In this document: one piece after another, positions 33,642-43,008 of the stretch
Layout: each line of letters opens with the position of its first letter
Numbering within the stretch: position 1 is the first letter of the stretch
NCBI GenBank assembly: GCA_016786865.1
Contig: JAEUVE010000010.1
Span: 62,001-126,000 of the forward strand
Length of the DNA: 64,000 bases
Direction: 5' to 3'
From: Sediminibacterium sp.
GTDB taxonomy: Bacteria > Bacteroidota > Bacteroidia > Chitinophagales > Chitinophagaceae
The notes under the pieces: model-generated
What the model was told of the DNA's origin: nothing
The model's database searches: none
What the model saw: the letters and a program-made list of their open reading frames with translations, nothing else
Program-made: the position numbers and the translations under genes

Positions 33642-34103
33642 ATGGATATGAGTTATGTTTTTGATGCATCCAAGCCAATTGCCATTGGTTGCGACCATGC
33701 CGGGCTGGAGTATAAAACAGCATTGATCAAATGGCTGAACGACAAGGAATATGCTGTGACCGACTTTGGTACTTACTCCGCAGACTCCGTAGATTACCCC
33801 GATTTTGCCCACCCTACTGCCGCAGCGGTAGAAAAAGGAGAAGCCGCATTTGGCATCCTGCTTTGCGGCAGCGCCAACGGAGTAGCGATCACTGCCAATA
33901 AGCACCAGGGCATCCGAGCAGGACTCTGCTGGCAGAATGATGTTGCCCAGTTGATCCGGCAGCACAACGATGCCAATATGATTTGTATTCCGGCCCGATT
34001 TGTGGCATTGCCCCTGGCCATACAAATGCTGGAAACTTTTATGAATACACCATTCGAAGGTGGCCGGCACGCAACCCGTGTTGGCAAGATTGCCTGTAAC
34101 TAA
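33642..34103 (+). CDS. rpiB: ribose 5-phosphate isomerase B
   Basis: This 153-residue cytosolic enzyme interconverts ribose 5-phosphate and ribulose 5-phosphate. Family features: AIGCDHAGLEYK (about 14-25), TDFGTYS then VDYPDFAH (about 40-56), the active-site Cys in FGILLCGSANG (about 70-80), and NMICIPARF (about 115) with the C-terminal helices. The ATG at 33648 is an alternative start two codons on. It lies 14 bp before the M28 peptidase gene. Confidence 0.9.
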   Translation: MDMSYVFDASKPIAIGCDHAGLEYKTALIKWLNDKEYAVTDFGTYSADSVDYPDFAHPTAAAVEKGEAAFGILLCGSANGVAITANKHQGIRAGLCWQNDVAQLIRQHNDANMICIPARFVALPLAIQMLETFMNTPFEGGRHATRVGKIACN

Positions 34104-34117
34104 AACATACACTGTTT

Positions 34118-35659
34118 ATGAAAAAAAACCTCTTACTGGTACTGTTGCTCAGTACCGGAGTAGCCGTTGCGCAAAAGGATGACGCAGCAGCAAAACACGC
34201 GGCACTGATCAACGTTGCGTCTATGAAAGAAAAACTGACCATTCTGGCAAGTGCAGAAATGGAAGGAAGAGAAACCGCAACACCCGGCCAGAAAAGGGCT
34301 GCGGCATTTATTGAAGACCGGTTTCGCAAGATGGGACTGAAGCCCGGAAACGGCGACAGCTACCAGCAGATTTATCCGGTATACAGAGATGAATTAACCA
34401 CCAAAACACTTCGGGTAAACGGGCAGCATTTTGAGTGGGACAAGGACTTTTCCCTTTCCCTGCGCGGACTGGCATATGGCGACTGGTCTTATACAAGTAC
34501 TGTTTTTGCAGGCTACGGCATAGTAGATTCCGCCAACCAGATCAACGACCTGGCGGGATTGGATGTAAAGGGCAAGATGGTGATTGTAGTAGATGGTGCA
34601 CCAGCAGGATACAAAGCGCCTGAAGGAAGCGGACGCCGGTTTTTTAGCCCGGCTTCCTTAAACGGAAAAATCACTGCAGCACGCAGAGCCGGTGCAGCAG
34701 GCGTACTGATGGTAACCAACGATTTCCCCAAAAAGAATGCGTCTGCCACCAAAGGAGAAATGTACCTGAAAGCCAATACAGCAGGCTTCCCATTGGTGAA
34801 TATTTCTGCAAAAGTGGCCTCTGCCCTGATGGGCAGAACCAGCGCCCTTTCTTTCGATGCCCTGAAAGAGGCACCCAAAAGCAGTTATACCGCCGAGTTA
34901 AAACTGGTAACCGCTAAAAACACAGAGAACCTGGAAAGCAGCAATGTAATTGCCATTTTACCCGGTACAGATAAGAAAGACGAGTATGTATTCCTGACCG
35001 GACACTACGATCACCTGGGCAAACGGGGCGATGTAATTTATTACGGAGCAGACGACGACGGATCCGGCACGGTGGGAGTAATGCAAATGGCAGAGGCATT
35101 TGCTGCAGCGGCCAAAAAAGGCGACTGCCCCAGACGCAGCATCGTATTCATGACGGTGAGTGGTGAAGAAAAAGGGTTATGGGGTTCAGATTATTACTCC
35201 GAACACCCCATTTATCCGCTGGAAAAAACCAGCGTGGACCTGAACGCCGATATGATCGGAAGAGTAGATACAGAGCGCAAAACAGCAGACAGCCTGAATT
35301 ATATTTATGTAATCGGACACGACAAGCTGAGCAGCGAGCTGCAGGTCATCAACGAGGCGGTGAACAAGCAGTACACCGGATTAACGCTCGACTATAAATA
35401 CGATGATCCCAAAGACCAGAACCAGATCTATTACAGAAGCGACCACTATAATTTTGCGAAGAAAGGCGTACCTATTCTTTTCTTTTACGATGGCATGCTC
35501 CAGGCAGATTACCATAAGCCAACAGACACAGTAGACAAGATCAACTTTGAACTGATGGAAAAAAGAACCAAACTGGTATTCCATACAGCCTGGGTAATGG
35601 CCAACAAGGATGAGATGCTGAAGCGCGATACACCGCTGAACATGCCTAATTCCAGATAA
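34118..35659 (+). CDS. exported M28 family metallopeptidase
   Basis: This 513-residue protein has a signal peptide (about 1-18, ending VAVAQ), an inserted PA-type domain (about 130-250) and a zinc aminopeptidase core. All metal ligands are visible: His in LTGHYDHLG (about 300), Asp in YGADDDGSGT (about 312), the Glu pair in VSGEEKGLWG (about 350), Asp in NADMIGR (about 378) and His in YRSDHYNF (about 443). It removes N-terminal residues from peptides outside the cytoplasm and probably serves nutrition. It is the last gene before a bidirectional terminator. Confidence 0.93.
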   Translation: MKKNLLLVLLLSTGVAVAQKDDAAAKHAALINVASMKEKLTILASAEMEGRETATPGQKRAAAFIEDRFRKMGLKPGNGDSYQQIYPVYRDELTTKTLRVNGQHFEWDKDFSLSLRGLAYGDWSYTSTVFAGYGIVDSANQINDLAGLDVKGKMVIVVDGAPAGYKAPEGSGRRFFSPASLNGKITAARRAGAAGVLMVTNDFPKKNASATKGEMYLKANTAGFPLVNISAKVASALMGRTSALSFDALKEAPKSSYTAELKLVTAKNTENLESSNVIAILPGTDKKDEYVFLTGHYDHLGKRGDVIYYGADDDGSGTVGVMQMAEAFAAAAKKGDCPRRSIVFMTVSGEEKGLWGSDYYSEHPIYPLEKTSVDLNADMIGRVDTERKTADSLNYIYVIGHDKLSSELQVINEAVNKQYTGLTLDYKYDDPKDQNQIYYRSDHYNFAKKGVPILFFYDGMLQADYHKPTDTVDKINFELMEKRTKLVFHTAWVMANKDEMLKRDTPLNMPNSR

Positions 35660-35687
35660 GAGCTACGAACTCAGCTGTTATCTCAAC

Positions 35688-35722
35688 AAAAAACCTCACA
35701 GTACATACTGTGAGGTTTTTTT
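35688..35722. terminator. bidirectional terminator
   Basis: A 10-bp perfect stem (CCTCACAGTA at 35694-35703, its complement at 35706-35715) is flanked by A6 and T7. It lies between convergent genes and would work in both directions. Confidence 0.92.
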
Positions 35723-35755
35723 ATAAGGTCATGATTGCGACCGGTGCGGGAGGAA

Positions 35756-36730
35756 TTACCAGCCCAGCAGGTACGCGAAGATCAGGGGAACCACAATGGT
35801 AGCATCACTTTCTACAATGAACTTAGGCGTATCGATGTCCAGTTTACCCCAGGTAATTTTTTCGTTGGGAACTGCACCGGAATAAGAACCGTAAGAAGTA
35901 GTGGAATCACTAACCTGGCAGAAATAGCTCCAGAAAGGAACGTCATGCCATTCCAGGTCCTGGTACATCATGGGTACTACGCAGATTGGAAAATCACCGG
36001 CAATACCACCGCCAATCTGGAAGAAGCCTACGCCCTTACCACCGCTGTTGGCGCGGTACCATTCGGTAAGCCAAACCATGTATTCAATACCACTCTTCAT
36101 GGTACTGGCTTTCAGTTCGTTTTTAATAACATAGGAAGCAAAGATGTTGCCCATGGTACTGTCTTCCCAGCCCGGAACCACAATCGGCAGGTTCTTTTCG
36201 GCAGCAGCCAGCATCCAGCTGTTTTTGGGATCAATTTCATAATACTGTTCCAGCACGCCGCTTTTCAGCATTTTGTACATGTATTCGTGCGGGAAATAGC
36301 GTTCACCGGCAGCATCTGCTTCGGCCCAGATTTTATGGATGTGCTTTTGCAGTCTTCTGAACGCCTCTTCTTCCGGAATACAGGTATCGGTAACCCTGTT
36401 GTAATGATTTTCCAGCAGGTCCCATTCTTCCTGAGGGGTTAAATGGCGGTAATGAGGCACTCTTTTATAGTGACTGTGGGCCACCAGGTTCATGATGTCT
36501 TCTTCCAGGTTGGCGCCGGTACAACTGATGATGGCCACTTTGTCCTGGCGGATCATTTCGGCCAGGCTGATGCCCAACTCTGCGGTACTCATGGCACCGG
36601 CCAGGCTTACCAGCATTTTTCCGCCTTCCAGCAAATGGGTTTCGTATCCTTTGGCGGCATCCACTAAGGCAGCCGCATTAAAATGTCGGTAATGGTGTTG
36701 AATAAACTGAGAAACAGGTCCCTTGCTCAT
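35756..36730 (-). CDS. deoxyhypusine synthase-like protein
   Basis: This 324-residue protein is of the deoxyhypusine synthase fold. NAD-binding features include ISCTGANLEED (about 68-78) and GFFQIGGGIAGDF (about 235). The catalytic Lys of the eukaryotic enzyme is conserved as Lys296 in TWGKLDID. The start MSKGPVSQFIQHHYRHFNA is chosen at 36730; the frame is open far upstream but that part overlaps the next gene. Bacteria lack eIF5A, so the usual substrate is missing. Related enzymes make homospermidine or another polyamine product; the true reaction here is unknown. Confidence 0.87.
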   Translation of the reverse strand: MSKGPVSQFIQHHYRHFNAAALVDAAKGYETHLLEGGKMLVSLAGAMSTAELGISLAEMIRQDKVAIISCTGANLEEDIMNLVAHSHYKRVPHYRHLTPQEEWDLLENHYNRVTDTCIPEEEAFRRLQKHIHKIWAEADAAGERYFPHEYMYKMLKSGVLEQYYEIDPKNSWMLAAAEKNLPIVVPGWEDSTMGNIFASYVIKNELKASTMKSGIEYMVWLTEWYRANSGGKGVGFFQIGGGIAGDFPICVVPMMYQDLEWHDVPFWSYFCQVSDSTTSYGSYSGAVPNEKITWGKLDIDTPKFIVESDATIVVPLIFAYLLGW

Positions 36731-36749
36731 ATTGATGATTTTAGCGCAG

Positions 36750-36757
36750 CAAAGATA
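36750..36757 (-). promoter_or_regulatory. -7 promoter element of the deoxyhypusine synthase-like gene
   Basis: Read on the minus strand this is TATCTTTG, a TAnnTTTG match ending 19 bp before the ATG at 36730. No TTTG is seen at -33. Confidence 0.45.
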
Positions 36758-36847
36758 ATTTTTAAAACGGAACGATCGAATAATATTCAGCGCCGGAATG
36801 CCCTGATAGCAAACAGAATCCGCTATTTTCGTAGTCCAGCTAAGCGT

Positions 36848-38011
36848 ATGAACTCCATTCAAAACCTCTTCAAAAAACCGTTTTTCAACAGCGAAAAACA
36901 GTTGATCCGCATTTACCTGATCGTATGTATACTGATCAGCCTGAAAATTGTATTTCTGGAAAGCTGCGACAACTATGATTGTTTCAAAGCCTCCTGGTTT
37001 CATTTGATCGGCAACCTGGACCTGTACCTGATGTATCCGCAGGAGTACCATACCGAATACAATTACAGCCCGTTCTTTGCTTTTATGATGGGGGCGTTTG
37101 CCTATTTCCCCAACGGGGTGGGTATTGTGCTCTGGAACATCGTGAATACCATACCCTTTCTGGTAGCGGTACACCTGCTGCCGGTATCTGTCAAAAACAA
37201 GGTATTCCTGCTCTGGTTCTGCCTGGTAGAATTCATTACGGCGGCAGAAAGCGTACAAACCAACTCCAATGTAGCCGCATTCATTATGCTGGTACTGATT
37301 TATCAGCAGAAAGAAAAAACCAGCTGGTCGTCGCTGTTCCTGGTATTCGGTTTCTTTTTTAAAATATATGTACTCACTGCAGGCGTGTTCTTTTTATGCT
37401 ATAAAAACAAAGGCGCATTCATTGTTAAATCCATAGGCTGGGCACTGGTTTTTCTCGGATTACCCCTGCTGGTTGTAACACCGGACCAGTTGATCTTCCT
37501 GTACCAGAGCTGGATAGAGCGCTTACAGGCACAGTCTGAGCGCAATTCCATGAGCATCATTGGCGTAATCGGAGACTATTTTCCGAACGCAGTGCCGCAG
37601 GGATGGATCGTGCTAACCGGAACCATTGCCATGCTGCTGGTATTGCTTAAAAAGGAAGTATACCACCACCTGCAATACCGGTTGCTCTACCTGGCAGGGA
37701 TCCTGCTGTTTACCGTGGTATTTAATCCGGGAGTGGAATCGCCCAGTTACATCATCGGGGTGGCCGGGGCGGCGCTTTGGTACATCAACCGGAACAGACC
37801 GGTTTGGCATGGCTGGGTAATGGTACTGGTATTTGTATTCACGAGCCTGTCTGTAACAGAGGTATTTCCCGGATACATCAAAGACAACTTCTTTAAACCC
37901 TGGCATATCAAAGCCATCCCCTGCATCATAGTATGGTTTATCTGCATGTATGAGCTGTACATTTATAAGCCAGGTAGCACAGAGGGCGAAAGATCCGCCC
38001 AAATCAGTTAA
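36848..38011 (+). CDS. GT87-like membrane glycosyltransferase
   Basis: This 387-residue protein has about nine membrane helices. The ATG at 36848 is chosen; the frame is open upstream but overlaps the divergent gene. Near the first periplasmic loop it shows LDLYLMYPQEYHTEYNYSPF (about 57-78), the Asp and YxYSP-type pattern of the GT87/DUF2029 family, which uses polyprenyl-phosphate sugars (PimE-like mannosyltransferases). A GT2 of the dolichol-phosphate-mannose synthase type and a deacetylase follow, so the three may build one envelope glycan. Confidence 0.8.
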   Translation: MNSIQNLFKKPFFNSEKQLIRIYLIVCILISLKIVFLESCDNYDCFKASWFHLIGNLDLYLMYPQEYHTEYNYSPFFAFMMGAFAYFPNGVGIVLWNIVNTIPFLVAVHLLPVSVKNKVFLLWFCLVEFITAAESVQTNSNVAAFIMLVLIYQQKEKTSWSSLFLVFGFFFKIYVLTAGVFFLCYKNKGAFIVKSIGWALVFLGLPLLVVTPDQLIFLYQSWIERLQAQSERNSMSIIGVIGDYFPNAVPQGWIVLTGTIAMLLVLLKKEVYHHLQYRLLYLAGILLFTVVFNPGVESPSYIIGVAGAALWYINRNRPVWHGWVMVLVFVFTSLSVTEVFPGYIKDNFFKPWHIKAIPCIIVWFICMYELYIYKPGSTEGERSAQIS

Positions 38012-38043
38012 ATTGCAGGCATAGCCCAAGGTTAAAAAATCTC

Positions 38044-38973
38044 ATGAAGAAAACCGTATCGATTGTTGTGCCCGTGTGCAACGAGGAGGCAAACGTGCCT
38101 ATTCTCGTTGAAGCCATTACAGCCGTATTTCAAAAGTTGCCGGACTACGAATACAGTTTTGTATTTGTGGATGATGGCAGTACCGATCATACCCTGCAGA
38201 ACCTGAGGGAACAGGCAGCAAAACGAAACAATTTCTTTTTCATCAGCCTCTCCCGGAACTTCGGACACCAGAATGCCCTGAAAGCAGGACTGGATATGGC
38301 CAATGGAGATGCCGTGATTATGATGGATGCAGATCTGCAGCATCCGCCTGCGCTGATCCCCAACCTGCTGGCCGAATGGGAAAAAGGATTCGACATAGTT
38401 TACACCATCCGCAAAGACCCCGAAAGTCTTCCTTTGATGAAGCGGAAAACCTCCAACCTGTTTTACAATATCATCAATAACCTGTCGGATATAGAACTGG
38501 AACAGGGAACCGCCGATTTCAGGCTGATGGACCAGAAAGTGATTGCGGTGTTCCGCACATTTCAGGAATCCGATCTGTTCATGCACGGACTGGTAAAGTG
38601 GATCGGATTTTCACAGAAAGGAATAGAATACGATGCCTCCGAACGAACGCATGGAACATCAAAGTATACCATGAAGCGCATGATTCGATTTGCGCTGCAG
38701 GGAATTACTTCTTTCAGTACCCGGCCACTGTATACGGCCACATATCTGGGACTGATCTTTGCCTGCTGCTCGCTGTTGTTCATCCCCTATGTGTTATACA
38801 GCTATTATTTTGGGCATGTGATCTCCGGATGGGCTTCTATCATTGCCGCCATATCTTTCTTTGGTGGATTGCAACTGATGATCCTGGGAATCATAGGACT
38901 GTACCTGGGCAAACTGTTTGTGCAAAGCAAACAGCGACCGCATTATATTGTTAAAGAATCGAACCTGCGCTGA
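38044..38973 (+). CDS. GT2 polyprenyl-phosphate sugar transferase (DPM1/GtrB-like)
   Basis: This 309-residue protein has an N-terminal GT-A domain (VSIVVPVCNEEANVP, FVDDGSTDHT about 40, MMDADLQHPP with the DAD motif about 97) and two C-terminal membrane helices (about 235-255 and 265-290). This is the form that charges polyprenyl phosphate with a sugar on the cytoplasmic side. The GT87 gene 32 bp upstream could use the product. Its last base is the first base of the deacetylase start codon. Confidence 0.92.
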   Translation: MKKTVSIVVPVCNEEANVPILVEAITAVFQKLPDYEYSFVFVDDGSTDHTLQNLREQAAKRNNFFFISLSRNFGHQNALKAGLDMANGDAVIMMDADLQHPPALIPNLLAEWEKGFDIVYTIRKDPESLPLMKRKTSNLFYNIINNLSDIELEQGTADFRLMDQKVIAVFRTFQESDLFMHGLVKWIGFSQKGIEYDASERTHGTSKYTMKRMIRFALQGITSFSTRPLYTATYLGLIFACCSLLFIPYVLYSYYFGHVISGWASIIAAISFFGGLQLMILGIIGLYLGKLFVQSKQRPHYIVKESNLR

Positions 38974-39743
38974 TGGACCGGTATGTTTTGTTGAGTTTTG
39001 ATGTAGAGGAATTTGATATGCCGCTGGAATATGATTACCCTATTTCCGTGGAAGACCAGATGCGTATTGGCCGGCAGGGGCTGGAAGCCATCGACCCCAT
39101 ATTGAAGGAAGTCAGCGCAACGTTGTTTACCACCGCCAATTTTGCCGATCACCACCAGCAGCAGATCCGGGAACTGGCGGGCCACCATGAAATTGCATCG
39201 CATACCTATTACCATACTGCATACAAAGACGAAGACCTGCTGGCATCGAGGATCAGGCTGGAGGAAATCAGCGGGCAAAAAATAACCGGGCTGCGGATGC
39301 CGAGGATGCGCAAAGTGTCTATGGAAGCCGTTGCAGCAGCGGGATACCGTTACGACTCCTCCATTAATCCAACCTATTTACCCGGGCGGTACAACAACCT
39401 GCATTTACCCAGAACGGTTTACAAAGACCAGGGCATGACGCGGATACCGGCATCGGTATCACCGGGATTGCGGATACCCCTGTTCTGGCTGAGTTTTAAG
39501 AACATGCCCTATTTTGTATTCAAATCCCTTTGTATACAAACCCTGCGCAGGGATGGCTATATCTGTTTGTATTTTCATCCCTGGGAGTTTACCGATATCC
39601 ATCACCTGGGCCTGCCAGGCTATACCCGAAGGTGGTGCGGAGCGGCACTAACAGAGCGGCTGCAACGGCTGGTGAAAGACCTGAAAAAAGAAGCGGGGTT
39701 CATACCGATTAATCAACTGCCTGCATTGCAACAAATGTTGTAA
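38973..39743 (+). CDS. polysaccharide deacetylase (NodB-like)
   Basis: This 256-residue protein starts MDRYVLLSFDVEEFDMPLEYD, where FDVEEFD is the motif 1 Asp pair of a CE4 branch related to DUF3473 deacetylases. Motif 2 is HHEIASHTYYH (about 70-80, both metal His) and motif 3 is GLRMPRMRKV (about 107). CLYFHPWEF (about 198) carries the late His. No signal peptide is seen, so it probably acts on cytoplasmic or lipid-linked sugar intermediates. It overlaps the GT2 gene by one base. Confidence 0.88.
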   Translation: MDRYVLLSFDVEEFDMPLEYDYPISVEDQMRIGRQGLEAIDPILKEVSATLFTTANFADHHQQQIRELAGHHEIASHTYYHTAYKDEDLLASRIRLEEISGQKITGLRMPRMRKVSMEAVAAAGYRYDSSINPTYLPGRYNNLHLPRTVYKDQGMTRIPASVSPGLRIPLFWLSFKNMPYFVFKSLCIQTLRRDGYICLYFHPWEFTDIHHLGLPGYTRRWCGAALTERLQRLVKDLKKEAGFIPINQLPALQQML

Positions 39744-39796
39744 TACTCATTGACCGTTGGTTAACGAAAAACATATATAAGATCAAAACAACCACC

Positions 39797-41230
39797 ATGA
39801 AGCAATTTCTGTTCTGTATGATTTCGTGCATGCTGCTTGCCAGCAGTACCAAGAGCCAAACCATTAACGGAACATGGGGCGGCAGGATTGATCTGGGCAA
39901 CAGGAAACTGTTGTTCATCATGAAACTAGCGCAAAACGGAACGCATTATACCAGCACATTCGACAGTCCGGAGCAGAACGCATTCGATATCAAAGGAGGA
40001 GAAACCACCCTCACCAGAGACAGCCTGGTAGCAAAGATCCCGGTGTTATCGGGCATGTACAGCGGCAAATGGAACCAGACCGATACCATTACGGGCATCC
40101 TTCAGCAGGGCAATTACAAAACGCCCCTGGTACTGGTGCGGATGAATGAAAAAGACGTACCCCAAAAACCCAAGGCGCCGGTTCGTCCGCAAACGCCCAA
40201 AGCGCCATTTTATTACCATTCAGAGGAGGTACAATACGATAACGCAGACCGAAGCGTGCACTTTGGAGCAACGCTGACCCTGCCCACGAATAAAACGGAT
40301 TTTCCGGTGGTGATCCTGATATCCGGAAGCGGCCCGCAGGACCGGGATGGCAATATGTTTGGGCACAGCAGTTACTGGGTGCTGGCAGATTATTTAACCA
40401 GACAGGGCATTGGCGTATTGCGGGTAGACGACCGGGGCACCGGAACTACCACCGTAGGCCCCAACCCATTTGGTGTAACATCGGAGGATTTTGCCAAAGA
40501 TGTGGAAGCGGGCATAGAATACCTGTTGCGCAGAAAAGAAATCAATCCAAAGAAAATCGGATTGGTCGGACACAGCGAGGGAGGCATGATAGCGCCAATG
40601 GTAGCGGCCCGCAACAATAAAGTGGCGTTTGTGGTTTTACTGGCCGGACCCGGCATACCGGGCAACCAGATCTGGAATTTCCAGATGAGAAGGAACTTTG
40701 TAAAAACAGGACTGTCAGCGGAAGATGCCGCCAAGGCAGGGGCTCTTGTAGATGCCATGAACGAACCATTTAAACAATCTGCCGACTACGCTACCATCAA
40801 AAAGCAGATGCAGGAAACCTACAGCAACTGGAGAGCTACCAACAGCGCCGAGGAAGAAAGCCGGTTGCTGAATACGGTGGGCGATAAAGCTTACCTGGCC
40901 CTGCTGGAGCAGTCGAAGAACGGACTGGTATGGCTGAACTATTTTATGAATTACAACCCAGCCAACAACCTGCAACAACTGAAATGTCCGGTGCTGGCAG
41001 TAAACGGAGAATCGGATATACAGGTAGCGGCCAAAGAAAACCTGGAAGGCATCCGCAACGCACTAACCAAGGCCAAAAACAAACAATTTACCATCCGCGC
41101 CTTCCCCAACCTGAACCATTTGTTTCAAACCTGTACATCTCCTTCGGAACCCTATAACCGCATCGATGAAACTTTTTCAACGGAGGCCATGTTGTACATC
41201 AGCAATTGGATCAACCAGACCAGTAAATAA
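39797..41230 (+). CDS. exported alpha/beta hydrolase
   Basis: This 477-residue protein has a signal peptide (about 1-20, ending TKSQ), an N-terminal strand-rich domain (about 20-115) like those before serine esterases in this phylum, a Pro-rich linker (about 118-140) and an alpha/beta hydrolase core. The nucleophile elbow is GLVGHSEGGM (Ser about 259), the oxyanion region is ISGSGPQDRDG (about 176), the acid is probably Asp in NGESDIQ (about 404) and the base is His in NLNHLFQ (about 440). It is likely an esterase or peptidase of the envelope. It lies 2 nt before the AcpH-like gene. Confidence 0.87.
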   Translation: MKQFLFCMISCMLLASSTKSQTINGTWGGRIDLGNRKLLFIMKLAQNGTHYTSTFDSPEQNAFDIKGGETTLTRDSLVAKIPVLSGMYSGKWNQTDTITGILQQGNYKTPLVLVRMNEKDVPQKPKAPVRPQTPKAPFYYHSEEVQYDNADRSVHFGATLTLPTNKTDFPVVILISGSGPQDRDGNMFGHSSYWVLADYLTRQGIGVLRVDDRGTGTTTVGPNPFGVTSEDFAKDVEAGIEYLLRRKEINPKKIGLVGHSEGGMIAPMVAARNNKVAFVVLLAGPGIPGNQIWNFQMRRNFVKTGLSAEDAAKAGALVDAMNEPFKQSADYATIKKQMQETYSNWRATNSAEEESRLLNTVGDKAYLALLEQSKNGLVWLNYFMNYNPANNLQQLKCPVLAVNGESDIQVAAKENLEGIRNALTKAKNKQFTIRAFPNLNHLFQTCTSPSEPYNRIDETFSTEAMLYISNWINQTSK

Positions 41231-41232
41231 CC

Positions 41233-41826
41233 ATGAACTACCTGGCCCATGCCTATTTTTCCTTTGATCATCCGCAGATTCTGACGGGGAATATGATCAG
41301 TGATTTTGTGAAGGGCCGGAAACAATACGATTATCCGGAATCCATACAACAGGGCATCCGGCTGCACAGAGCCATCGATACATTTACAGACGATCATCCC
41401 GTAACAAAGGAGTTGAAAAAAATATTCGCACCGGCGGTACGATTGTATGCGGGTGCATTTGTAGATGTGGTCTACGATCATTTTCTGGCATTGAACGAGG
41501 CCGAACTGAAAGAACCCGAGTGGATGGATTTTACCCAAACCACGTATGGGCACCTGAACCTGCAACAGGACTATTTTCCGGAACAATTTGCCCGGATGTT
41601 TCCCTATATGCAGCAACAGAACTGGCTGTTTAACTACCGATATACCTGGGGCATCCAAAACAGTTTTGGGGGGCTCACCCGAAGGGCCAAATACCTGGAC
41701 AGTTCCGAAGAAGCGTTTGGGCTTTTTACAGAAAACTATACCGAAGCGGCACAATTATCGGATCAGTTCATTCAGGATGTTAAGAAATTTGCCGTGAATC
41801 AATTTGAAAGCCTGATCAGGCAATAG
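41233..41826 (+). CDS. acyl carrier protein phosphodiesterase-like (AcpH/DUF479)
   Basis: This 197-residue helical protein is of the HD-like AcpH family. It begins NYLAHAYFSFDHPQILTGNMISDFVKG (conserved His and Asp), then GIRLHRAIDTFTDDHP (about 47-62) and VDVVYDHFLA (about 77-86), which hold the other metal ligands. AcpH removes phosphopantetheine from holo-ACP in gamma-proteobacteria; the Bacteroidota branch is less well studied and may have another phosphodiester substrate. Confidence 0.88.
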   Translation: MNYLAHAYFSFDHPQILTGNMISDFVKGRKQYDYPESIQQGIRLHRAIDTFTDDHPVTKELKKIFAPAVRLYAGAFVDVVYDHFLALNEAELKEPEWMDFTQTTYGHLNLQQDYFPEQFARMFPYMQQQNWLFNYRYTWGIQNSFGGLTRRAKYLDSSEEAFGLFTENYTEAAQLSDQFIQDVKKFAVNQFESLIRQ

Positions 41827-41831
41827 CGGTG

Positions 41832-41839
41832 TATATTTG
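41832..41839 (+). promoter_or_regulatory. -7 promoter element before the gamma-synthase gene
   Basis: TATATTTG fits TAnnTTTG, and the next ATG (41866) is 26 bp downstream. It follows the AcpH stop codon by 5 bp, so the gene can be transcribed independently. Confidence 0.45.
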
Positions 41840-41865
41840 CTCCATCAATTCAACAAACAAACAGC

Positions 41866-43008
41866 ATGAAAACAGCTACTACTTACATACACGCAGGTTC
41901 CGAACCGGATCCATCCACCGGTGCCATCATGACCCCTATTTACCAGACCTCAACCTATGTACAGGAAGCACCCGGCGTAAACCAGGGCTTTGAATATGCC
42001 CGCAGCCAGAACCCAACGCGCAAAGCGCTGGAAGAAGCATATGCACAGATAGAGCATGGAAAATTCGGGCTGGCCTTCGGAAGTGGCGTAGCAGCAACCG
42101 ATGCAGTCATGAAGTTGCTGGCACCCGGAGACGAAGTAATTGCAGCCAACGATATGTATGGCGGAACGTATCGCCTGTTTTCGAAAGTGTACGAGAAATT
42201 CGGTATCCAGTTTACTTATGTAGACACCACAGATGCCGCCAATATACAGAAAGCCATTTCTGCCAAAACCAAACTGATCTGGATTGAAACACCTACCAAT
42301 CCATTGATGAATATCACCGATATCGCAGCCGTATCTGCTATTGCAAAAGCCGCCGGCTGTTTGCTCTGCGTAGACAATACGTTTGCCTCCCCTTATTTAC
42401 AGAACCCGCTGGACCTGGGAGCCGATATAGTGATGCATTCCGCCACCAAGTACCTGGGAGGTCACAGCGATGTGATTCAGGGAGCGTTGATGATGAACAA
42501 TGCAGAGCTGCGGGAACAACTTTATTTCATACAAAAAAGCTGCGGCGCCGTACCTGGCCCCATGGATTGCTTCCTGGTACTGCGGGGCATTAAAACCCTG
42601 CACCTCCGTATGGAGCGGCATTGTGAGAATGGCCGGAAAGTGGCACAATGGCTGCGCAATCATCCCAAAGTGGGCCGCGTATACTGGTGTGGATTCGAAG
42701 ACCATCCCAATCATGCGATCGCCAAAAAACAAATGCGCGATTTCGGTGGCATGCTTTCCTTTGAACTGAAAGACGACAGCATGGATGCAGCCAAAAAAGT
42801 ACTGTCCTCTACCAAACTGTTTTCACTGGCAGAAAGCTTAGGCGGCGTAGAAAGCCTGATTAACCATCCTGCCTCCATGACCCATGCATCCATCCCGAGA
42901 GAAAAGAGAATCGCCAATGGATTGAGCGATACCCTGATTCGATTGAGTGTGGGAGTGGAAGATGCAGACGATCTGATCGCTGATCTGGAACAGGCACTTG
43001 CATCATGA
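41866..43008 (+). CDS. cystathionine gamma-synthase/lyase-type PLP enzyme
   Basis: This 380-residue fold type I enzyme belongs to the trans-sulfuration family. The phosphate and PLP contacts are clear: YARSQNPTRKALE (about 44-56), GSGVAATDAV (about 73), MYGGTYRLF (about 97), DNTFASPYLQNPLDLGADIV (about 172-190) and the Schiff-base Lys in HSATKYLGGHSDV (about 195). ESLGGVESLINHPA (about 325) is the family's C-terminal mark. It makes or cleaves cystathionine in methionine and cysteine metabolism; synthase and lyase cannot be told apart from this sequence alone. It shares ATGA with the next gene. Confidence 0.92.
   Translation: MKTATTYIHAGSEPDPSTGAIMTPIYQTSTYVQEAPGVNQGFEYARSQNPTRKALEEAYAQIEHGKFGLAFGSGVAATDAVMKLLAPGDEVIAANDMYGGTYRLFSKVYEKFGIQFTYVDTTDAANIQKAISAKTKLIWIETPTNPLMNITDIAAVSAIAKAAGCLLCVDNTFASPYLQNPLDLGADIVMHSATKYLGGHSDVIQGALMMNNAELREQLYFIQKSCGAVPGPMDCFLVLRGIKTLHLRMERHCENGRKVAQWLRNHPKVGRVYWCGFEDHPNHAIAKKQMRDFGGMLSFELKDDSMDAAKKVLSSTKLFSLAESLGGVESLINHPASMTHASIPREKRIANGLSDTLIRLSVGVEDADDLIADLEQALAS

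Noticed and set aside
36731..37258. N-terminal extension of the deoxyhypusine synthase-like gene
   Set aside because: It is antisense to the GT87 gene and has no similarity to the enzyme; MSKGPVSQF at 36730 is the family start and has a promoter element before it.
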